A stretch of 64,000 nt of DNA from Ceratopteris richardii (GCA_020310875.1 CM035407.1:222111996-222175995), one strand, 5' to 3'; counted from the stretch's first letter, positions 1-11,488 are shown. The notes: generated by a model not told the origin, from the letters alone. Translations and numbers: made by a program.

Positions 1-590
1 GATATCTTGTCACATACTTACAATCCCGGGTTGTGGGATCTCCTCTATCATCTCTAGTCCAGTTTTCCATACCTATTGGTCCCGGGTTGTGGGACCTCTT
101 GTATCAGTCACATATTCTTGTATCATTTTCCCTACATGGGTGTTCTTGTAATCATAAGTGTATTTCGGAAATCTTGTCTACTATAGTCAGAGAGCACAAT
201 CTAGTGCTCCCCTAACACAAGCTGTCAATGGGTATTTCAAGGAGACAAGGGCAAGCTGTTGAGGTCTCTATAGGTGACAAGCCGTCACAAGTTAGCGGTC
301 AAGGTCTAGGCATAGGGAATCCGAGGATGTTCTGAGTACTTATGCTGCACACACATGGACTCATTGGGCCTCAGAGGGATTCCTATAGTATGGCCAAGGC
401 AAGGAATACTATTTATTGGTGGAAATGCTAGATACGAAGCATAGAGCCTAGTTGTCTACTTTTTGAGCATCTAGTATTTCACACACCTAGCACACTCTAC
501 TCTTATTATTTGGAATCACAGATTCTGATTCCCAGGTTTATAGCTCCTTCTATATCATTGAGGACAATGATCTTTAGAAGGGGGAGAGAG
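1..590 (+). other. 3' internal end of a plus-strand LTR retrotransposon, non-coding
   Basis: No credible coding region is seen. The stretch ends in a purine-rich tract at 573-590 directly before an LTR-like TGTTAT start, so it is read as the internal 3' part of an element that begins left of the window. A 15-bp phrase, tcccgggttgtggga, occurs twice at 24-38 and 80-94, 56 bp apart. Assignment to Ty3/gypsy is a guess from the phrase aggacaatgatct just before the purine tract, which resembles the pol end of plant chromoviruses. Confidence 0.5.
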
Positions 591-799
591 TGTTATATTC
601 TAGATATGTACATCCTTGGAGGAACGAGAAGTTCCTTGCTCAGGGAATAGCCAAGGCCAAAAGCCAGAGAGTTCATACGAGGTACCTACTCATGATGGCC
701 AGATGAGTAGAGGGACCTTAGAGAGAAATCTAGATGGTGACTAGGAAAGGGCTATAAATAGGCTGGAAGGTGACTTCCAGGCATGTCATTCTCCACTTC
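591..799 (+). repeat. Partial LTR, plus orientation
   Basis: The LTR begins TGTTATATTC immediately after a purine tract (573-590). A TATA-like box, tataaata, lies at 753-760, about 160 bp into the LTR. The homology partner is not in the window. The LTR is cut off near 800, where minus-strand gypsy copy 1 begins, so the R/U5 part is missing. Boundaries rest on the purine tract and TG start only. Confidence 0.55.
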
Positions 800-2538
800 T
801 CACATGTACACCTTCATCTGGGCTTCTAAAAGTTTGCTTCTATTTGATACATGTACCTTTTCAGCTTCACTGGATGCATATTTGTCTTGAAGCTCCTTAA
901 GCTGATGTTGCATCTTTTGGTTTTCTTCGATGAGTAGGTTGCATCCTTCCATGGCTTCTTTCGTTTCCTTTTCCTTGTTGGTAAGTTCCTTTTGAGCATG
1001 TAATACTCTTGCAGATAGCTCCTCACTAAGCGACTTGAATTGATTTCTTTCCACTAATGCTTTGTCATGATCGCTATCTACTTCCATGAGCTGTTGTTGG
1101 GTGTCCATGGCTGTCTGGATCATCTGTTTCACTACTGGCTTTAATTGCACCACATCCACATTGAGCCATGTTGTGGGTATGCTCGGCTCCTCACCCGTTT
1201 TTACATCCTTGCCCTTTTCAATATGTATTGTCTCATTGTGCGGTTGTTGAATTTGTAAGTGAATTTGTTGCTCTTCTTCTTCATAGGTAGCAGACTTTGT
1301 AGCACTTCCTTGAAATGTTACATCCAACAGTGAAGGTTTTGCTATTATCTTTATAGGCATAAATGGTTCTTGTTCCCCGATTTCTTCTTGTCTTTGCTCT
1401 TCCTTTGGGTTCTTCATTGTAGACTTACTTTTAAGGTAGATTTTTGTGACTTGAAGCTTTGTTGTGTCATTCATTTTCAAAGTATGTACCTCCTTTTTTG
1501 TTGGCCTTTCTTTTTGTCCATCTTTGAATGTAGCATCCCGAGCTTGATCTTGCTTTTTTCTTTCTACTTCAAGTGAATCATTGACTTGATTTATTCATCC
1601 CAATTACCATCATCATTTGATTCACTCTAGATATCAACGTTCATAGTTCATGGTTCATGTTCTTCCTAGATTTCAGATGAAGAGCTAGAATTGACTAACC
1701 TCAATTCTCGGTACTGGTGGAACTTGGTTAGCCTCTTGTCGGGCATAACTGTGGTATGAGCTTGATGGTAATGATGCCATAAGACTGGCAGATTGATTTG
1801 TCCTTCCATGAACTTGTGAGTCTCCTCCATAACTTCTTGCAATTCCGTTTCAGTGATGGGTGTGGACTGTTCTATTTTGGTTCTCCAGAGTACATGTGTC
1901 CTCTTTGATGGTGGAGTTACTTCTTCCACCTTTAGTACTTCCCTTAGTCATTTTGCTCCTCGCATCACCGGTTGTGAGCTTGTTCCTGCTTCTTTGGTTA
2001 TCTTCACTCCTTTCTTCTTTTTCGGTATCGTTGTTGGGTTCACATATTTATCCATTTCAGTAGATGATGGCATTTCCATGAGGTATTCTTGAATGCCTAA
2101 TGCATGGTATATCAATACCCTCAGAGCCACACTTCCATTCAAAAACTTCTTATGACCCCATTGCTTCTTGGCTTCAAATAATCATTCTTGAATGTAGGGC
2201 ATCAAGTTTACTTGGTTGCCTATTTGCTTGGTGGCATGAGATAGTAATTGAACTATAATCTTTTGTGGTGCCGTATATCTATGCATATTAGGAAAACAAA
2301 AATTTTGATGCACCAATCTGACTTCTTCTTCAATATCAATATGATTAATATCCACGAATGTTCTGGTTTTAGTGCCATGACTTTCTTCCTTGATATCCAT
2401 GGTCCCATCCTTGATCCATCCAAATGCTTCTTTAATGAGCTTCTGCATGAATTGTATGGTTACCCATTCACCTTTTACATCAAGAACTTTTGCTTTTGGC
2501 ATCGATGGTTTGTCGAAAGCTGAATGAAGGGTGTCCAT
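800..2538 (-). pseudogene. Downstream ORF2-like protein of gypsy copy 1, broken
   Basis: Four open pieces (2182-2538, 1948-2142, 1666-1929, 800-1480) match, in order, the 861-codon ORF at 51.9-54.5 kb. Shared features are an F-P-x-x-x-R-x-x-x-P-x-K-I segment (piece 2182-2538), an x-A-L-x-x-x-I-Y-x-x-L-x-x-x-I segment (piece 1948-2142), and a terminal leucine/glutamate-rich coiled coil (residues about 120-226 of the last piece). The function of the family is unknown. It lies between pol and the expected 3' LTR, the position of env-like genes, but no membrane segment is seen. Homology is by eye and the middle part is weakly conserved. Confidence 0.65.
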
Positions 2539-2635
2539 TACTTGGTTGCATCTTTGAAATTCAGCATTATAGATTGATAGCTCAAAATAGGGACATGGAG
2601 ACTTCTCCTAGGAACTTGATGATTTGTCCATCGAT

Positions 2636-2836
2636 TCATATCATAAATGCTTTGGTGGGACTCATGGTCATTTTGAGATGAGTGACTAACGAAACTTGCA
2701 TGCAACTGAGTGCTGCTCCTGTGTCAATCAATGCATCCACTAATTGATATTCCATAGTTCCGATTCCTAGGTTTAAGTATGGTCGAAGACTACTATTATT
2801 TGTGCTTTTCACATGACCAACTTGGTAGTTTGCCAT
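2636..2836 (-). pseudogene. Second protease-like domain (PR2), gypsy copy 1
   Basis: The fragment carries the retropepsin active-site pattern A-L-I-D-T-G-A-A. It lies downstream of the integrase C-terminus, not between gag and RT, which matches the PR2 position in the copy at 50-64 kb (A-L-I-D-S-G-A-A). The reading frame ends soon after the active site, so the flap and C-terminal strands are lost or out of frame. It is a partial domain in a dead element. Confidence 0.7.
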
Positions 2837-2923
2837 GGGTACAGGTTCCTCTCCCAGTACATATCGTTCATCTCTTTATCTCGTCCACTCTTTTCACTTC
2901 CTGATTTGCTCTAGAGCTTCCAT

Positions 2924-4700
2924 TCAATCTTCTTCTATAATTTTCAATTCTTCCCTTTTTCGATTTTGCACTCCCACAAGTCGTGCTAACATTCTTTCCA
3001 TTAGTGGTTCCATATATCTTTTAACTCTACAACCACTAACGTAGTTGGGAAGTACATCTCCATCTAGTGTGGCTAAGTTTACTGCTCCACTGGTTGAGAT
3101 TCGATTTATCACAAGTGGTCCATATCCTCGCTATTGTAATTTCTTTGCATGTTGTTTCAGTGTGTACACTAATACCAAATCACCTTCCTTTAACCCTTAT
3201 CTTTAATATGTGCATCATAATATAGTTTTTGTCTCCTTTTAGTGGCATAAATTCTTGCCACAACTTGTAGTCTTGTTTCATGCAATTTTTCAATTTGGCC
3301 CAACTGTTGGGATAGTTCATGGCATGTCCAATCGTTCTATTGTGCTACACGTAGGGTAGGGACTAAAAAATCAATTGGTAAAATTGCATTTTGTTCGTAT
3401 ACTAAGTCGAATGGAGTGGCTCGAATGGCAGTCTTGTAAGCCACTCGAAAGGCCCAAATTGAGTGATGCAATTGTTTGTCCTAATCAAACCCTCCGTTGT
3501 TGACTATTTTGGTCAACACTGTGGACAATACCTTATTGGAATTTTCTGCCTGGCCATTGTCTTGGGGGTGGTAAGGGGCTGATTTTTGTGAATCACAAGA
3601 AATTGATTCATCAGCAATTCTATTACTTGATTGATGAAGTGTGTTCCCCTTTGCTCACAATTTCTATTGGCAATCCAAAGCGAGTAAAGATATTTTTGAA
3701 GAGAAATTTAGATGTGGTTTGCGCATCATTTTTCCTTGTTGCTTTTGCTTCTGCCCATTTTGTTAGATAATCAGTGGCCACTATTATATATTCAGCGTGT
3801 GATCCTTTGGCTAGAGGATTTATAGGTCATATGAAGTCAATGCCCCATTTGGAAAAGGCTCTTGCACAAATCATGGGTCTTAGAGGCATGTCATATCTTC
3901 TTATAGGATACTTGGTTCTTTGGCACACCTTACAACTTCGTACATATGTGTTGGCGTCCATGTGTAGAGTTGGCCACCACAAGCCTACAAAGAGAATCAT
4001 TTTTATAGTTTTTTGGCTGAAAAATGTCCTCCTGCTACTCTTGCATGCACCATCTCTAATATGGCTAAGTATTCTCCTTCATGTACACATAGCTGTAGCT
4101 CATTGTCCTTTCCACTTTTGAATAATTGTTTTCCAATTATAGTGTAGTCTTTACTAATTTCTTTTAAATCCCGCTTCCTTGCTAGACTACTTGCTTCCTC
4201 ATGCGCTCGTGTTTTCAAGAATTTTATCACTACCTTACTCCATGTTGGTGCTATTGTAGAGAATTGTAAAGATGCGTGGTCCTTAGGGGTATTCTCCTAG
4301 CATTCTTGGCAACTGCGAATGTTTTCATGTACATCCTTTTGCATGTTTGGCCAGTATACTCCCAATCTTTTCAATTCTCTTATTGTCCTATGAAATCCCT
4401 TGTGAATCTTCCATCGGTTCACATGAGCTTGCTCCATTAAGTTTTTCTATTCTGCCTCTTCTACACATCTCAATAATATTCCATTTGGTTCTTTGTAGTA
4501 TAAACTACTTGCTACAATATGTAAATTATGTGACTCCAGAAATTCCTTCTTGTTGTCTTGGTTGATCTTATGAAGTGTTCCATGTGTGAGGATGGGTATC
4601 GACTTTTCTACCCATGTCGGACACGCTTCTAAATTACGTGTCAAGTAGATCATCAGCCACTCCAGAAGGTGGTTCTCCATGTGTCATTCGTGATAAATGA
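2924..4700 (-). pseudogene. Integrase of gypsy copy 1, broken
   Basis: Piece 2924-3112 gives the C-terminal motif R-I-S-T-S-G-A-V, nearly identical to copy 2. Around 3.1-3.9 kb the integrase core is present but split by stops and frameshifts. Piece 4003-4230 holds one zinc-domain start (V-A-G-G-H-F), and 4230-4450 holds a second H2C2-like domain ending S-C-Q-E-C. Piece 4447-4680 matches the RNase H-integrase linker of copy 2. The integrase would join cDNA to host DNA in the nucleus. The double zinc domain is shared with copy 2. Confidence 0.75.
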
Positions 4701-5768
4701 TCCGCTCGTACATGAGTATTTCCTTTTTTTACTATTACTTCAAAATCAAATTCCATCACCAATAGGAGCTATCTCATTAGCCTTCCCATATTGTAGGGCT
4801 TGTTGACCAGATACAATAATGCATAATGGTCGATAAAGAACTTGAATTTGTTGGCTAGGAGTTAATGTCATAATTTCTTAACTACATATACCATTCCTAG
4901 GCCTTCTCTTTCTGTGGTTGTATAATTTATCTCTCCCTGGTTTAATTGTCTACTGGCAGATGCGATAGGATGATCTAATTTTCCTTCATCTGCAGGTTAA
5001 GCTAGTATGCATCCTATTGCATAATTTGATGCATCCACATGGATATGGAATGGTTTGTTCCAATTGGGTACCTTCAAAATAGGTACTGAACTTAGTCGTC
5101 ATTTCAATTCATTAAATGACTTTTTGCATTCATCCATTCAAGTGAACTGAGTCAGTAACCCATATTATAGTGTACATGTGGATAAACCGATGATAGTATC
5201 CACAATGACCCATAAAGGCTTGTACTTCCTTCACATCATTTTTAGTTCTAGGTAAGTCTAAGATCATCTTGATCTTATCCTCATCTGTGGAAATTCCATT
5301 CTTTGACACAATATGTCCCAAGATCTTTCCTTGCCTTACCATAAAGACACATTTTTCTGGATTCAGGCATACTTGATACTGTCGGCATTTGTCGAATTTC
5401 CTCCATAGTTCAGGAATGTGTTCAATTCTTTGCCTGGAGTAGGTGCACAAATCATCTACATATACTTTTATGCTTTTTCTTAAAAATTCCTTGAACGCAT
5501 GACACATCAGTCTTTGGAAAGTTACAGGGACATTGGTGAGCCCAAATGGCATCACTCTAAAAGCATATACTACCCATTCAGTTGTGAAAGTTGTTTTATG
5601 TTGGTCCTCCGTAGCAATGGCTACTTGGTTATAACCAGAGAATCCATCCAAGAAGTTGTAGACTTTCTTGCTTGAAACTCTTTCCAATAGGTGGTTGATA
5701 ATAGGTAAAGGATAGCCATCACAAATAGTAGCTACATTCACTTTTTTCAAATTGATGCAAACTCTAAT
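4701..5768 (-). pseudogene. Reverse transcriptase-RNase H, gypsy copy 1
   Basis: The RT piece 5130-5750 is open for 206 codons. It shows the palm signature F-L-D-G-F-S-G-Y-N-Q, the M-P-F-G-L-T-N motif and an intact catalytic Y-V-D-D. RNase H follows at 4.7-5.1 kb with T-T-E-R-E-G-L-G-M-V-Y and a D-H-x-A-L-L-Y-L strand, but with stops. This is a typical Ty3/gypsy RT that would copy element RNA in virus-like particles. It is broken between RT and RNase H and at the N-terminus. Confidence 0.85.
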
Positions 5769-6815
5769 TTAACCATTCTTGTTTGGTACTACTACCAAAG
5801 GTGATACCCATTCTATGTGCTCTATCTCATAAATAAATCCTACCGCTAACAGCTTGTCAATCTCTTCTTTAATCTTAGCCAAATAAACATCATTATATGT
5901 GTATGGTTGTTGCTTCGAGGGTTTTGCTTCGGAAGTCCTTGGGATTCTATGGGAACAAATGGATGGATCTACTCGCTTGAGGTCTTTGTAGGTCCAGGCA
6001 AATACATCCCTGTATTCCCTGATTAGTTCTATCAATTCTTGTTCTTCTTTGGTAGATACGTCTTTTCCAATGTATGTACATCTCTCCTCTTCCTCTTCCG
6101 TAGTTACTAGCACTTTCTTAGTTTGTTCTTTATTATTGTAAGACTCTCCTTTTGCTTCTCTCTTGGGCATTTGAATAGCTATCTTTTGTTCTTCTATTTC
6201 GTATCTTTTGAAAGGTTCTAGAACTTTGAAGAGATTTGGTGGTCACTCTACTCTATCTAACATTTCCTCATTGTCCTGTCTCGTTTGAGCTGCTTCTACC
6301 GTGGAAACTTTTGTGTCTCTTCTTCATTGTTTGCCTTAATTTCTTCCAAATATCGTTCCTTTAAATCGAATTCTGGTTCCATCTCTATGCTTTCATAATC
6401 CTCCCTCCATTCCTTTTCCAGTAATTCTCCCGCTTCCATTTCTTGAAGGATGATACCATGTAAACATTTATATCAAATCCTTCTTCATCCACACACTCAT
6501 TCATGGTTAGTACTTCTTCATTTACACACACATTGAGGGTGGCTAATATTTTCATCCATCCGTGTGGTTCGAATGCTTCATCTGGGAAGATTTGAGGCAT
6601 GTACGTTGGATCATCTATGGATCGGTAATTTTGATGCCCTATTGGCCATAACTGGGTTTTGTTTTCTTCTCTTTTGGCCTCTTTACACATCCATAGCTGA
6701 ACATCTTCATTCATCCATGATTGATCACTAGATCCTGTGCTATGAATGGACAAATCATCTTCTTCTCGGTGGACTAGGTTCCATTGTAATGAGGGTACAT
6801 CCCTATACCAAAAGG
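5769..6815 (-). pseudogene. PR1-RT linker and RT N-terminus, gypsy copy 1
   Basis: Piece 5769-6170 holds the segment E-Y-R-D-V-F-A-W followed by S-H-R-I-P and the RT finger entry W-V-S-P-L-V-V-V-P. Piece 6385-6822 holds the acidic linker with F-P-D-E-A-F-E-P-H-G-W and M-N-E-D-V-Q-L-W-M. All are matched in the copy at 57.6-61 kb. At 6816 the sequence passes abruptly into an inserted LTR. No separate function is known for the acidic linker. Confidence 0.75.
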
Positions 6816-7165
6816 TGTGCAAATTTATCTTTGTATTTGTCTATTACAAACTCATTTTTTGCTTGTCAAAGCTCCAAAGAAAGCCACGCTCAACCTACGA
6901 GCTGAACACACATCTTTTGCTTGTCTTGGCTCCGAAAGATGCCGCGCGCTACCCGTGGACCAAACACATAGAGATTAGTCATGTTGTTCTCCTCCCAACC
7001 ACCGAGCCTCCTCTTATAATCCTAAGAGATACTACTCTCACCTAGAGACTCTCTCATATATGAGACCTCCTCATGCCTCTTCTACCAAGTGGTATAAATA
7101 CCCATGTGATGCCATGTGGCATCTATGCCACCTCATCCCATAAGGTGTGCATCCATAATATGACA
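6816..7165 (-). repeat. LTR of an element nested in gypsy copy 1
   Basis: On the minus strand a purine-rich tract (7166-7181) is followed by an LTR start TGTCATATTATGG at 7165. The left edge ends ...TTTGCACA near 6816, giving TG...CA ends and about 350 bp. A tataaata-type box lies near 7092. The insertion falls inside the PR1-linker frame of copy 1. The right edge and target-site duplication are not resolved, so the left boundary is uncertain by a few bases. Confidence 0.6.
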
Positions 7166-7324
7166 TTTCCTTCCCCTTGAAAGCATTTTCGTCCTTGAAA
7201 ATGTAAATGAAATGTCCCTCATGGTAGAAGAAAGTGCTTGGACTCCCTTGAACCCCATGTACTCTATGTACATGGTCATCTCTGTGTATTTTTTCTCCAT
7301 ATCCTTCCCCTTAAGAAGTCTCAT
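7166..7324 (-). pseudogene. pol tail fragment of the nested LTR element
   Basis: Directly upstream (minus sense) of the LTR at 7165 lies a short frame ending in a lysine/glycine-rich stretch, followed by the purine tract. The phrase caaggacgaaaatg resembles the pol end of plant chromoviruses and the internal sequence of the miniature element at 11.85 kb. Nothing further upstream is recognisable as pol. Confidence 0.4.
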
Positions 7325-8660
7325 ATGAGATCATCTCAAAGGTTGGAAACCGTCTGAGTGGTGCCTACTATCTCCCATATACTATCCACTTCCAAACTAT
7401 CACTCCCATGATATACAACATCATCCAAATGACCTAAGTCCATATGATGTATACTCTATGGAGTAATAGTATGGGAGCTTGACCGTACCATAATGGAGAT
7501 AATAAACCATAGAATCCTGTGAGATATAGAACAAAATCCCATAACAAGTGACTCCAAACCCATCTAAGATTTGCTCCCTAAAAGAGGCCTAAATCAACAT
7601 TTTTACTTTCATGCAAAAACTTAAATAGCAAGCTTTTAATCCACTCCTAATGTAGATTTTTCTTGGATTTTCTCATTATCCATGGTAATACATACAAATA
7701 ATTCATGTATGTATGCACTAATCCATGGAAAGATTCTTAAATGATTTCCTTTCTTACTCCCAAAAGTGGAGTTTGGCAAAATTTAACATCTGAATTTTTT
7801 CCAAAAAGTGTGGAAAGGGCATTTTTGAGGAAGTAAAATTCCTCCTTAACTTATCCTTTTAATGACTCTCAGTATATATACTTTTTCCCATCCATCCATA
7901 GCTAGTTCACCTCTTTTTCCCTCTTCCAAAATGGGAATTTCTTAAATTCAGGTGCTGATTTTTTTTCTCAAAAAGTGATGGAAGGGGGTTTTGTGGATCT
8001 TCAAACTCCCATGATACTGAGCTATATTTTAGATTTCTTAATCTTATATGTAATTCAATACACTATACTATAGGTATGCATGATTTTTCCTATCAAATTA
8101 AAAAAAAATCTCGCTTCATTTCCCTTTCCCAAAATGGCTACTTGTCCAAAATAACTCTTGAAATTTATGTGAAAATCATCAACTAGGCTACTTTCAAGAT
8201 ACCTAAAAGCCTCTGTTTTCTTGTATTTTGATGAATTTCTTAACTAAAGATGAGAGTATATATGCCATACTCTCCATACATAAGATTTCCCTCCAAGAGC
8301 ATAGCCTTCAAATCCTTCGTTTTCCTTCTCACAAGTAGGGATTTTACAAAAATTCAAAAACACTCAAACCTAGAATTTGAGGTCATAACTCCTTGCTGAA
8401 TTGTGTAGAGGAAAGTATCATCTTTAATTGCTCCTTGTTGTCTTGTTAATCATCTCATCCCTCTCACATCCATGTGTGGGCATCTAATGTGTAGACCTCC
8501 AATGAAGCAAAGCGGGGATGGCAGCCCAACCTTCTCACGAGTGATCCAACTTTTAGCAGGAGCACACGGATGTATCTTCAATGACTTACATAGAATGCAT
8601 AATATTGCTTCTTGAGAGGCGTCATCGCTGTGTTATGATGTAGATTAGGAGAAGAAATAC
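7325..8660. other. AT-rich insert, no gene seen
   Basis: No coding region, domain or RNA gene is recognised. The segment is AT-rich and repeats loose variants of ccaaaa(a)tgg/aaaagtgg about every 80-200 bp (7760-8150). It lies between the nested LTR (6816-7165) and the SINE-like unit, so it probably belongs to the insertion that splits PR1 of gypsy copy 1. Confidence 0.4.
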
Positions 8661-8664
8661 ATAA

Positions 8665-8791
8665 GCTTCATATGGCGTGTTGGCTAAGCTAACCACCTCC
8701 CTTCCTTGTGATCTGGGTTCGATCCCCATTCCATGCCCGGGTGAAAGCGGAACATGTATCGGCTCTGATACCAGTATTATAGACTCTTTTT
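8665..8791 (+). ncRNA. tRNA-derived SINE-like unit
   Basis: An A-box-like sequence (tggcgtgttggctaag) starts at 8673 and a B-box-like ggttcgatcc at 8716, 43 bp apart, the tRNA spacing. The unit ends in a run of seven T at about 8785-8791, a Pol III stop signal. An 18-bp phrase, tatcggctctgataccag, occurs at 8757-8774 and again at 8803-8820; ggctctgatacca is also the 3' end of plant initiator Met tRNA. This could be a SINE head or a degenerate tRNA copy; it is not a foldable full tRNA by eye. Confidence 0.5.
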
Positions 8792-9494
8792 TTATACCAG
8801 TATATCGGCTCTGATACCAGCTCTAGTGTTTAAGATGGCTTTAGTCATATATCCGTTAAAGGTGATGGGTAGGCATGTATTTCCTTCATCTCCCTCATTG
8901 AATTCTCCAACTTTATCGATTGAGATTTGAATGGTTGATGGAGATTTAGCTTCTTTCTTCTCATTCGTGGGTTCTCTAGTTTCTATTCTCAAGTGTCTAG
9001 CTAATTGATTCTACAATTGTGGCTTAGCTCGTAGTAATTCTTCTATTGTCAAGAAGCATTGTAATTTTGTTTTCTTGAGCTCCGACAAGTTGTGTGATGT
9101 CTTATCTTGTGACCTTTCCTCCTTGCTCCGGATCGTAGGAGCATGGAATACTACTGACCTTCTTTCATATTCTCCCATATAATTGGGTAGCGTGGAAATG
9201 TTGTTCGATTCTTCCCTGTTTTGGTCTAAAATGGACACTTCCTCATTTTTTGTCTAAAATGGACACTTCCTCATATACCTCTTCTAAGTTTGGTATAGGT
9301 TGATTTTCCCAAGTGTCTAATTCTTCAAAGGATGGTGGGGAGTTCACATTCTTTTTCCACCATTCCTCTTGAATCATGGCCCACAAGTCTTGTGGCCAAT
9401 TGGCCTCTAGTTCTGGAATTATTGAAATCTATTCTTCCTTGTTGTTCTACCAGTCTTTGTCACCATTCTGCTTTTGTTGTGTCTTTATGTGTTT
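8792..9494 (-). pseudogene. Protease PR1 N-terminal part, gypsy copy 1
   Basis: The frame reads E-G-D-E-G-N-T-C-L-P-I-T then T-K-A-I-L-N-T-R-A-G, matching T-K-A-I-L-D-S-G-A-G of PR1 in copy 2. The catalytic Asp, Ser and Gly of DSG are all changed, so the enzyme is dead even without the insertion that removes the rest of the domain. The upstream piece 9011-9238 matches the pre-PR linker. A 29-bp phrase, gtctaaaatggacacttcc..., is duplicated in tandem near 9225-9275. Confidence 0.7.
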
Positions 9495-10041
9495 TCAAGT
9501 GTTATTTTCTAGACATTCGTTGAACTGGCTTTCTAGTATCCTCATCTCTGGAAGGGTTGGGGTAGTACGTTCCAGTGTGGTTTGAGCTATTTCTATGAGT
9601 TTCCTACATATTGCTAATCTCTCCTTCTCCAAATATATTTGAGGATAGAGTTTCTCATGTTGCTCTTTGCTCAGTCGGGTCACGATTCTGGATTGATAAG
9701 CCTTCAACCACATATCCAAGTCTTCTGGCAGTAGGTCTGCTAAAATTGATCCTGGCTCGACTGGCTTCACTGCTTGGATCATCTGACAAGCATTTCCCTG
9801 CACTTCTAGCTCATGATGTTTCTTACTTTCCTTCACTGATTTCTCATTCTCTTTACTTTTCTTCTTCAACCATTTATTCCTGAGTTTTTCGCTTCTAGTC
9901 TTCCATCTTTGCGTCTTCCTTGTTTTGCTAGTTTCTCCTATGTTTTATGAATCCTCAACTACCTGAATCTTTGATCCTAAACTTTTATCCTTCTCAAGCT
10001 CAGAATCTATTTCTTTTACTACTTGTCCCTTGGCTTGGGCT
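9495..10041 (-). pseudogene. gag-protease coiled-coil linker, gypsy copy 1
   Basis: Piece 9495-9869 contains G-S-I-L-A-D-L-L-P-E-D-L-D-M-W-L-K-A-Y-Q, the counterpart of G-S-V-L-A-D-P-T-P-E-D-L-N in the 61.1-62.1 kb frame. It is preceded by a lysine-rich helix. The basic and helical composition suggests an RNA-binding or assembly role in Gag (inference). The copy stops abruptly at 10,041, where the copia A1 LTR begins; the gag capsid and zinc knuckles are missing. Confidence 0.7.
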
Positions 10042-11096
10042 TGTTGGTGCAATTAAAACCCAAGCCTACATACTTGATGAATACACATAAGCTTGATGTA
10101 TTAGCATATCACTTGAGAAGCTTCATATGTACAACTCTGGTAACTTTGAGTCTAATTACTCATTGTAAAAGTAATATAGACCCACCAAGAGTTAGGAAGC
10201 GTGGAATCTCATACCATTTGGTAGTTAAAGTCAAGAGAGAATCAACCCTATACTTTAGGATCACTTTTTAGGTGAGGATTTGAATTTGAATTCAAATGGT
10301 TGGCTCCAACACAAAGCTATAAAACTTGGAATGAAAATCTCGCGTGTTATCTCGAGGATTAGAGATCATTTCCATGTACCTTCATTGAGAAGAGAAGCTC
10401 ACTTTATAGATCTCTCATTCTACCATCATTGTGCAATGCCTTATTGCCAATGACTTTGTAATCTTACATGATTTAGTCAATGCATATTCATTACTTCCTA
10501 CTCTCATATCTTTGTCATGCTCCATCACAACAATGATCTTGTCTGAGCTGGTTCTCACTATGTAGTGCATCATTTTACATGATTCGAAGCATGATATATT
10601 CAGCATATTGTCTATTTTGATCTCACATGGTTTCATCTAATTTGGTTCACTCAATTGTCAGATATTAATCAAATTTTACTGACGGGTCTGTGATGGTGTA
10701 TGCCTGTTAAAGTCGAGAGTGTCTCCATACTTGCTAAACATAATTCTCTGTACATGGTTCATCATTTTAGATGATTCCACTCATGAATGGTAGCTTGTTT
10801 AGCTAATTAAAGATTCTGAGAAGGAATTCCATCTACTATTGTACACACAGAATTAAGTGAAACACTGAGCAAGTGTCTCAACCAAAATAACAAGTTTTTT
10901 GCATCATGTCATATACACACCTATATATTTTGATCCTATCATTTTTGCATCATCTTACAAGCAACATATATGATCATTTATGCTTATTAGCTAGCTAAGG
11001 AGGCCCACGACACTCTCCAACCATCAGTTATAGCAGGTGTGAAGCAATTTTTAGCTACACCAACTCATCTCTTGTGATTATCCACTATCTCTTCCA
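10042..11096 (+). repeat. 5' LTR of copia A1
   Basis: It starts TGTTGGTGCAATT at the breakpoint of gypsy copy 1 and ends ...CTCTTCCA, giving TG...CA, about 1,055 bp. Related LTRs occur at 32.46-33.73 kb (solo) and about 36.25-36.98 kb (element A2). Shared phrases include gatattaat, a ...catcatttt...gatga... block and ccaaaatagcaag-like text. It carries the element promoter by family rule. Confidence 0.7.
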
Positions 11097-11100
11097 ATAG

Positions 11101-11112
11101 TGGTATCAGAGC
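11101..11112 (+). promoter_or_regulatory. Primer-binding site, initiator Met tRNA
   Basis: The sequence tggtatcagagc is the standard plant copia primer-binding site, complementary to the 3' end of initiator Met tRNA. It lies 4 bp after the 5' LTR and 8 bp before the gag ATG at 11,120. Confidence 0.9.
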
Positions 11113-11382
11113 AAGCATAATGAAGATGGGAGATGGCTTTCCATCCTTCATTGACAAGTTGGATAGGAACAACTACTCAACATGGTCCCTAAGGGTGCAA
11201 GCATACCGTCAAGGGAGAAGCTTATATGGATATTGTAATAAAGTAAGTCTATGGTCTAGGGATCTGACTGCTTCAGACAGATCTGAAATCGGATACTGTT
11301 TGGTCACTCGTTTGTAGGACCAAAGATCTCAAGAATAGACTCAAGCATAAGTTCATGTGCTCTCATATTCAAGTGATCCACT

Positions 11383-11436
11383 TCACCTAGTGGTTAAGTC
11401 TCATGGTTGTGAAGAAAGAGGTCTTGGGTTCAATCC
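11383..11436 (+). promoter_or_regulatory. tRNA-like A and B boxes in LTR1
   Basis: The A-box-like text (tcacctagtggttaag) starts at 11,383. The B-box-like ggttcaatcc starts at 11,427, exactly the 44 bp expected from tRNA positions 8 to 52. The T-arm can pair (tggg with ccca) around a TTCAATC loop. The same block is in LTR2 (A box 12,022; B box 12,064) and in the solo LTR (47,436; 47,480), where the A box reads tagcct(a)tggttaag. A Pol III role is inference. Confidence 0.6.
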
Positions 11437-11488
11437 CCATGGGGAGCATGGGGAGAGAGTTTTGCCCAAGAAGCTCTAGAGCCTTCTA

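Larger units (their letters stand above)
800..10041 (-). mobile_element. Large Ty3/gypsy element, decayed copy 1
   Basis: Read on the minus strand, fragments appear in the same order as in the better copy at 50-64 kb: coiled-coil gag-PR linker (9.5-10.04 kb), PR1 (8.8-9.2 kb), PR-RT linker (5.8-6.8 kb), RT-RNase H (4.7-5.76 kb), integrase (2.9-4.7 kb), second protease-like domain (2.64-2.84 kb), and the extra downstream ORF (0.8-2.54 kb). Every part has stops and frameshifts. PR1 is split by an insertion of about 2 kb (6.816-8.79 kb). The 5' end is cut by copia element A1 at 10,042 and no LTR of its own is recognised. Confidence 0.85.

Noticed and set aside
1370..1576. Leu/Phe-rich plus-strand frame resembling a membrane protein
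   Set aside because: It is the reverse of the Lys/Glu-rich coiled-coil frame of gypsy copy 1 and has no independent support.
11383..11436. Genuine tRNA gene in the miniature LTR
   Set aside because: A and B boxes and the T-arm are good, but acceptor and D stems do not pair convincingly; treated as tRNA-like only.
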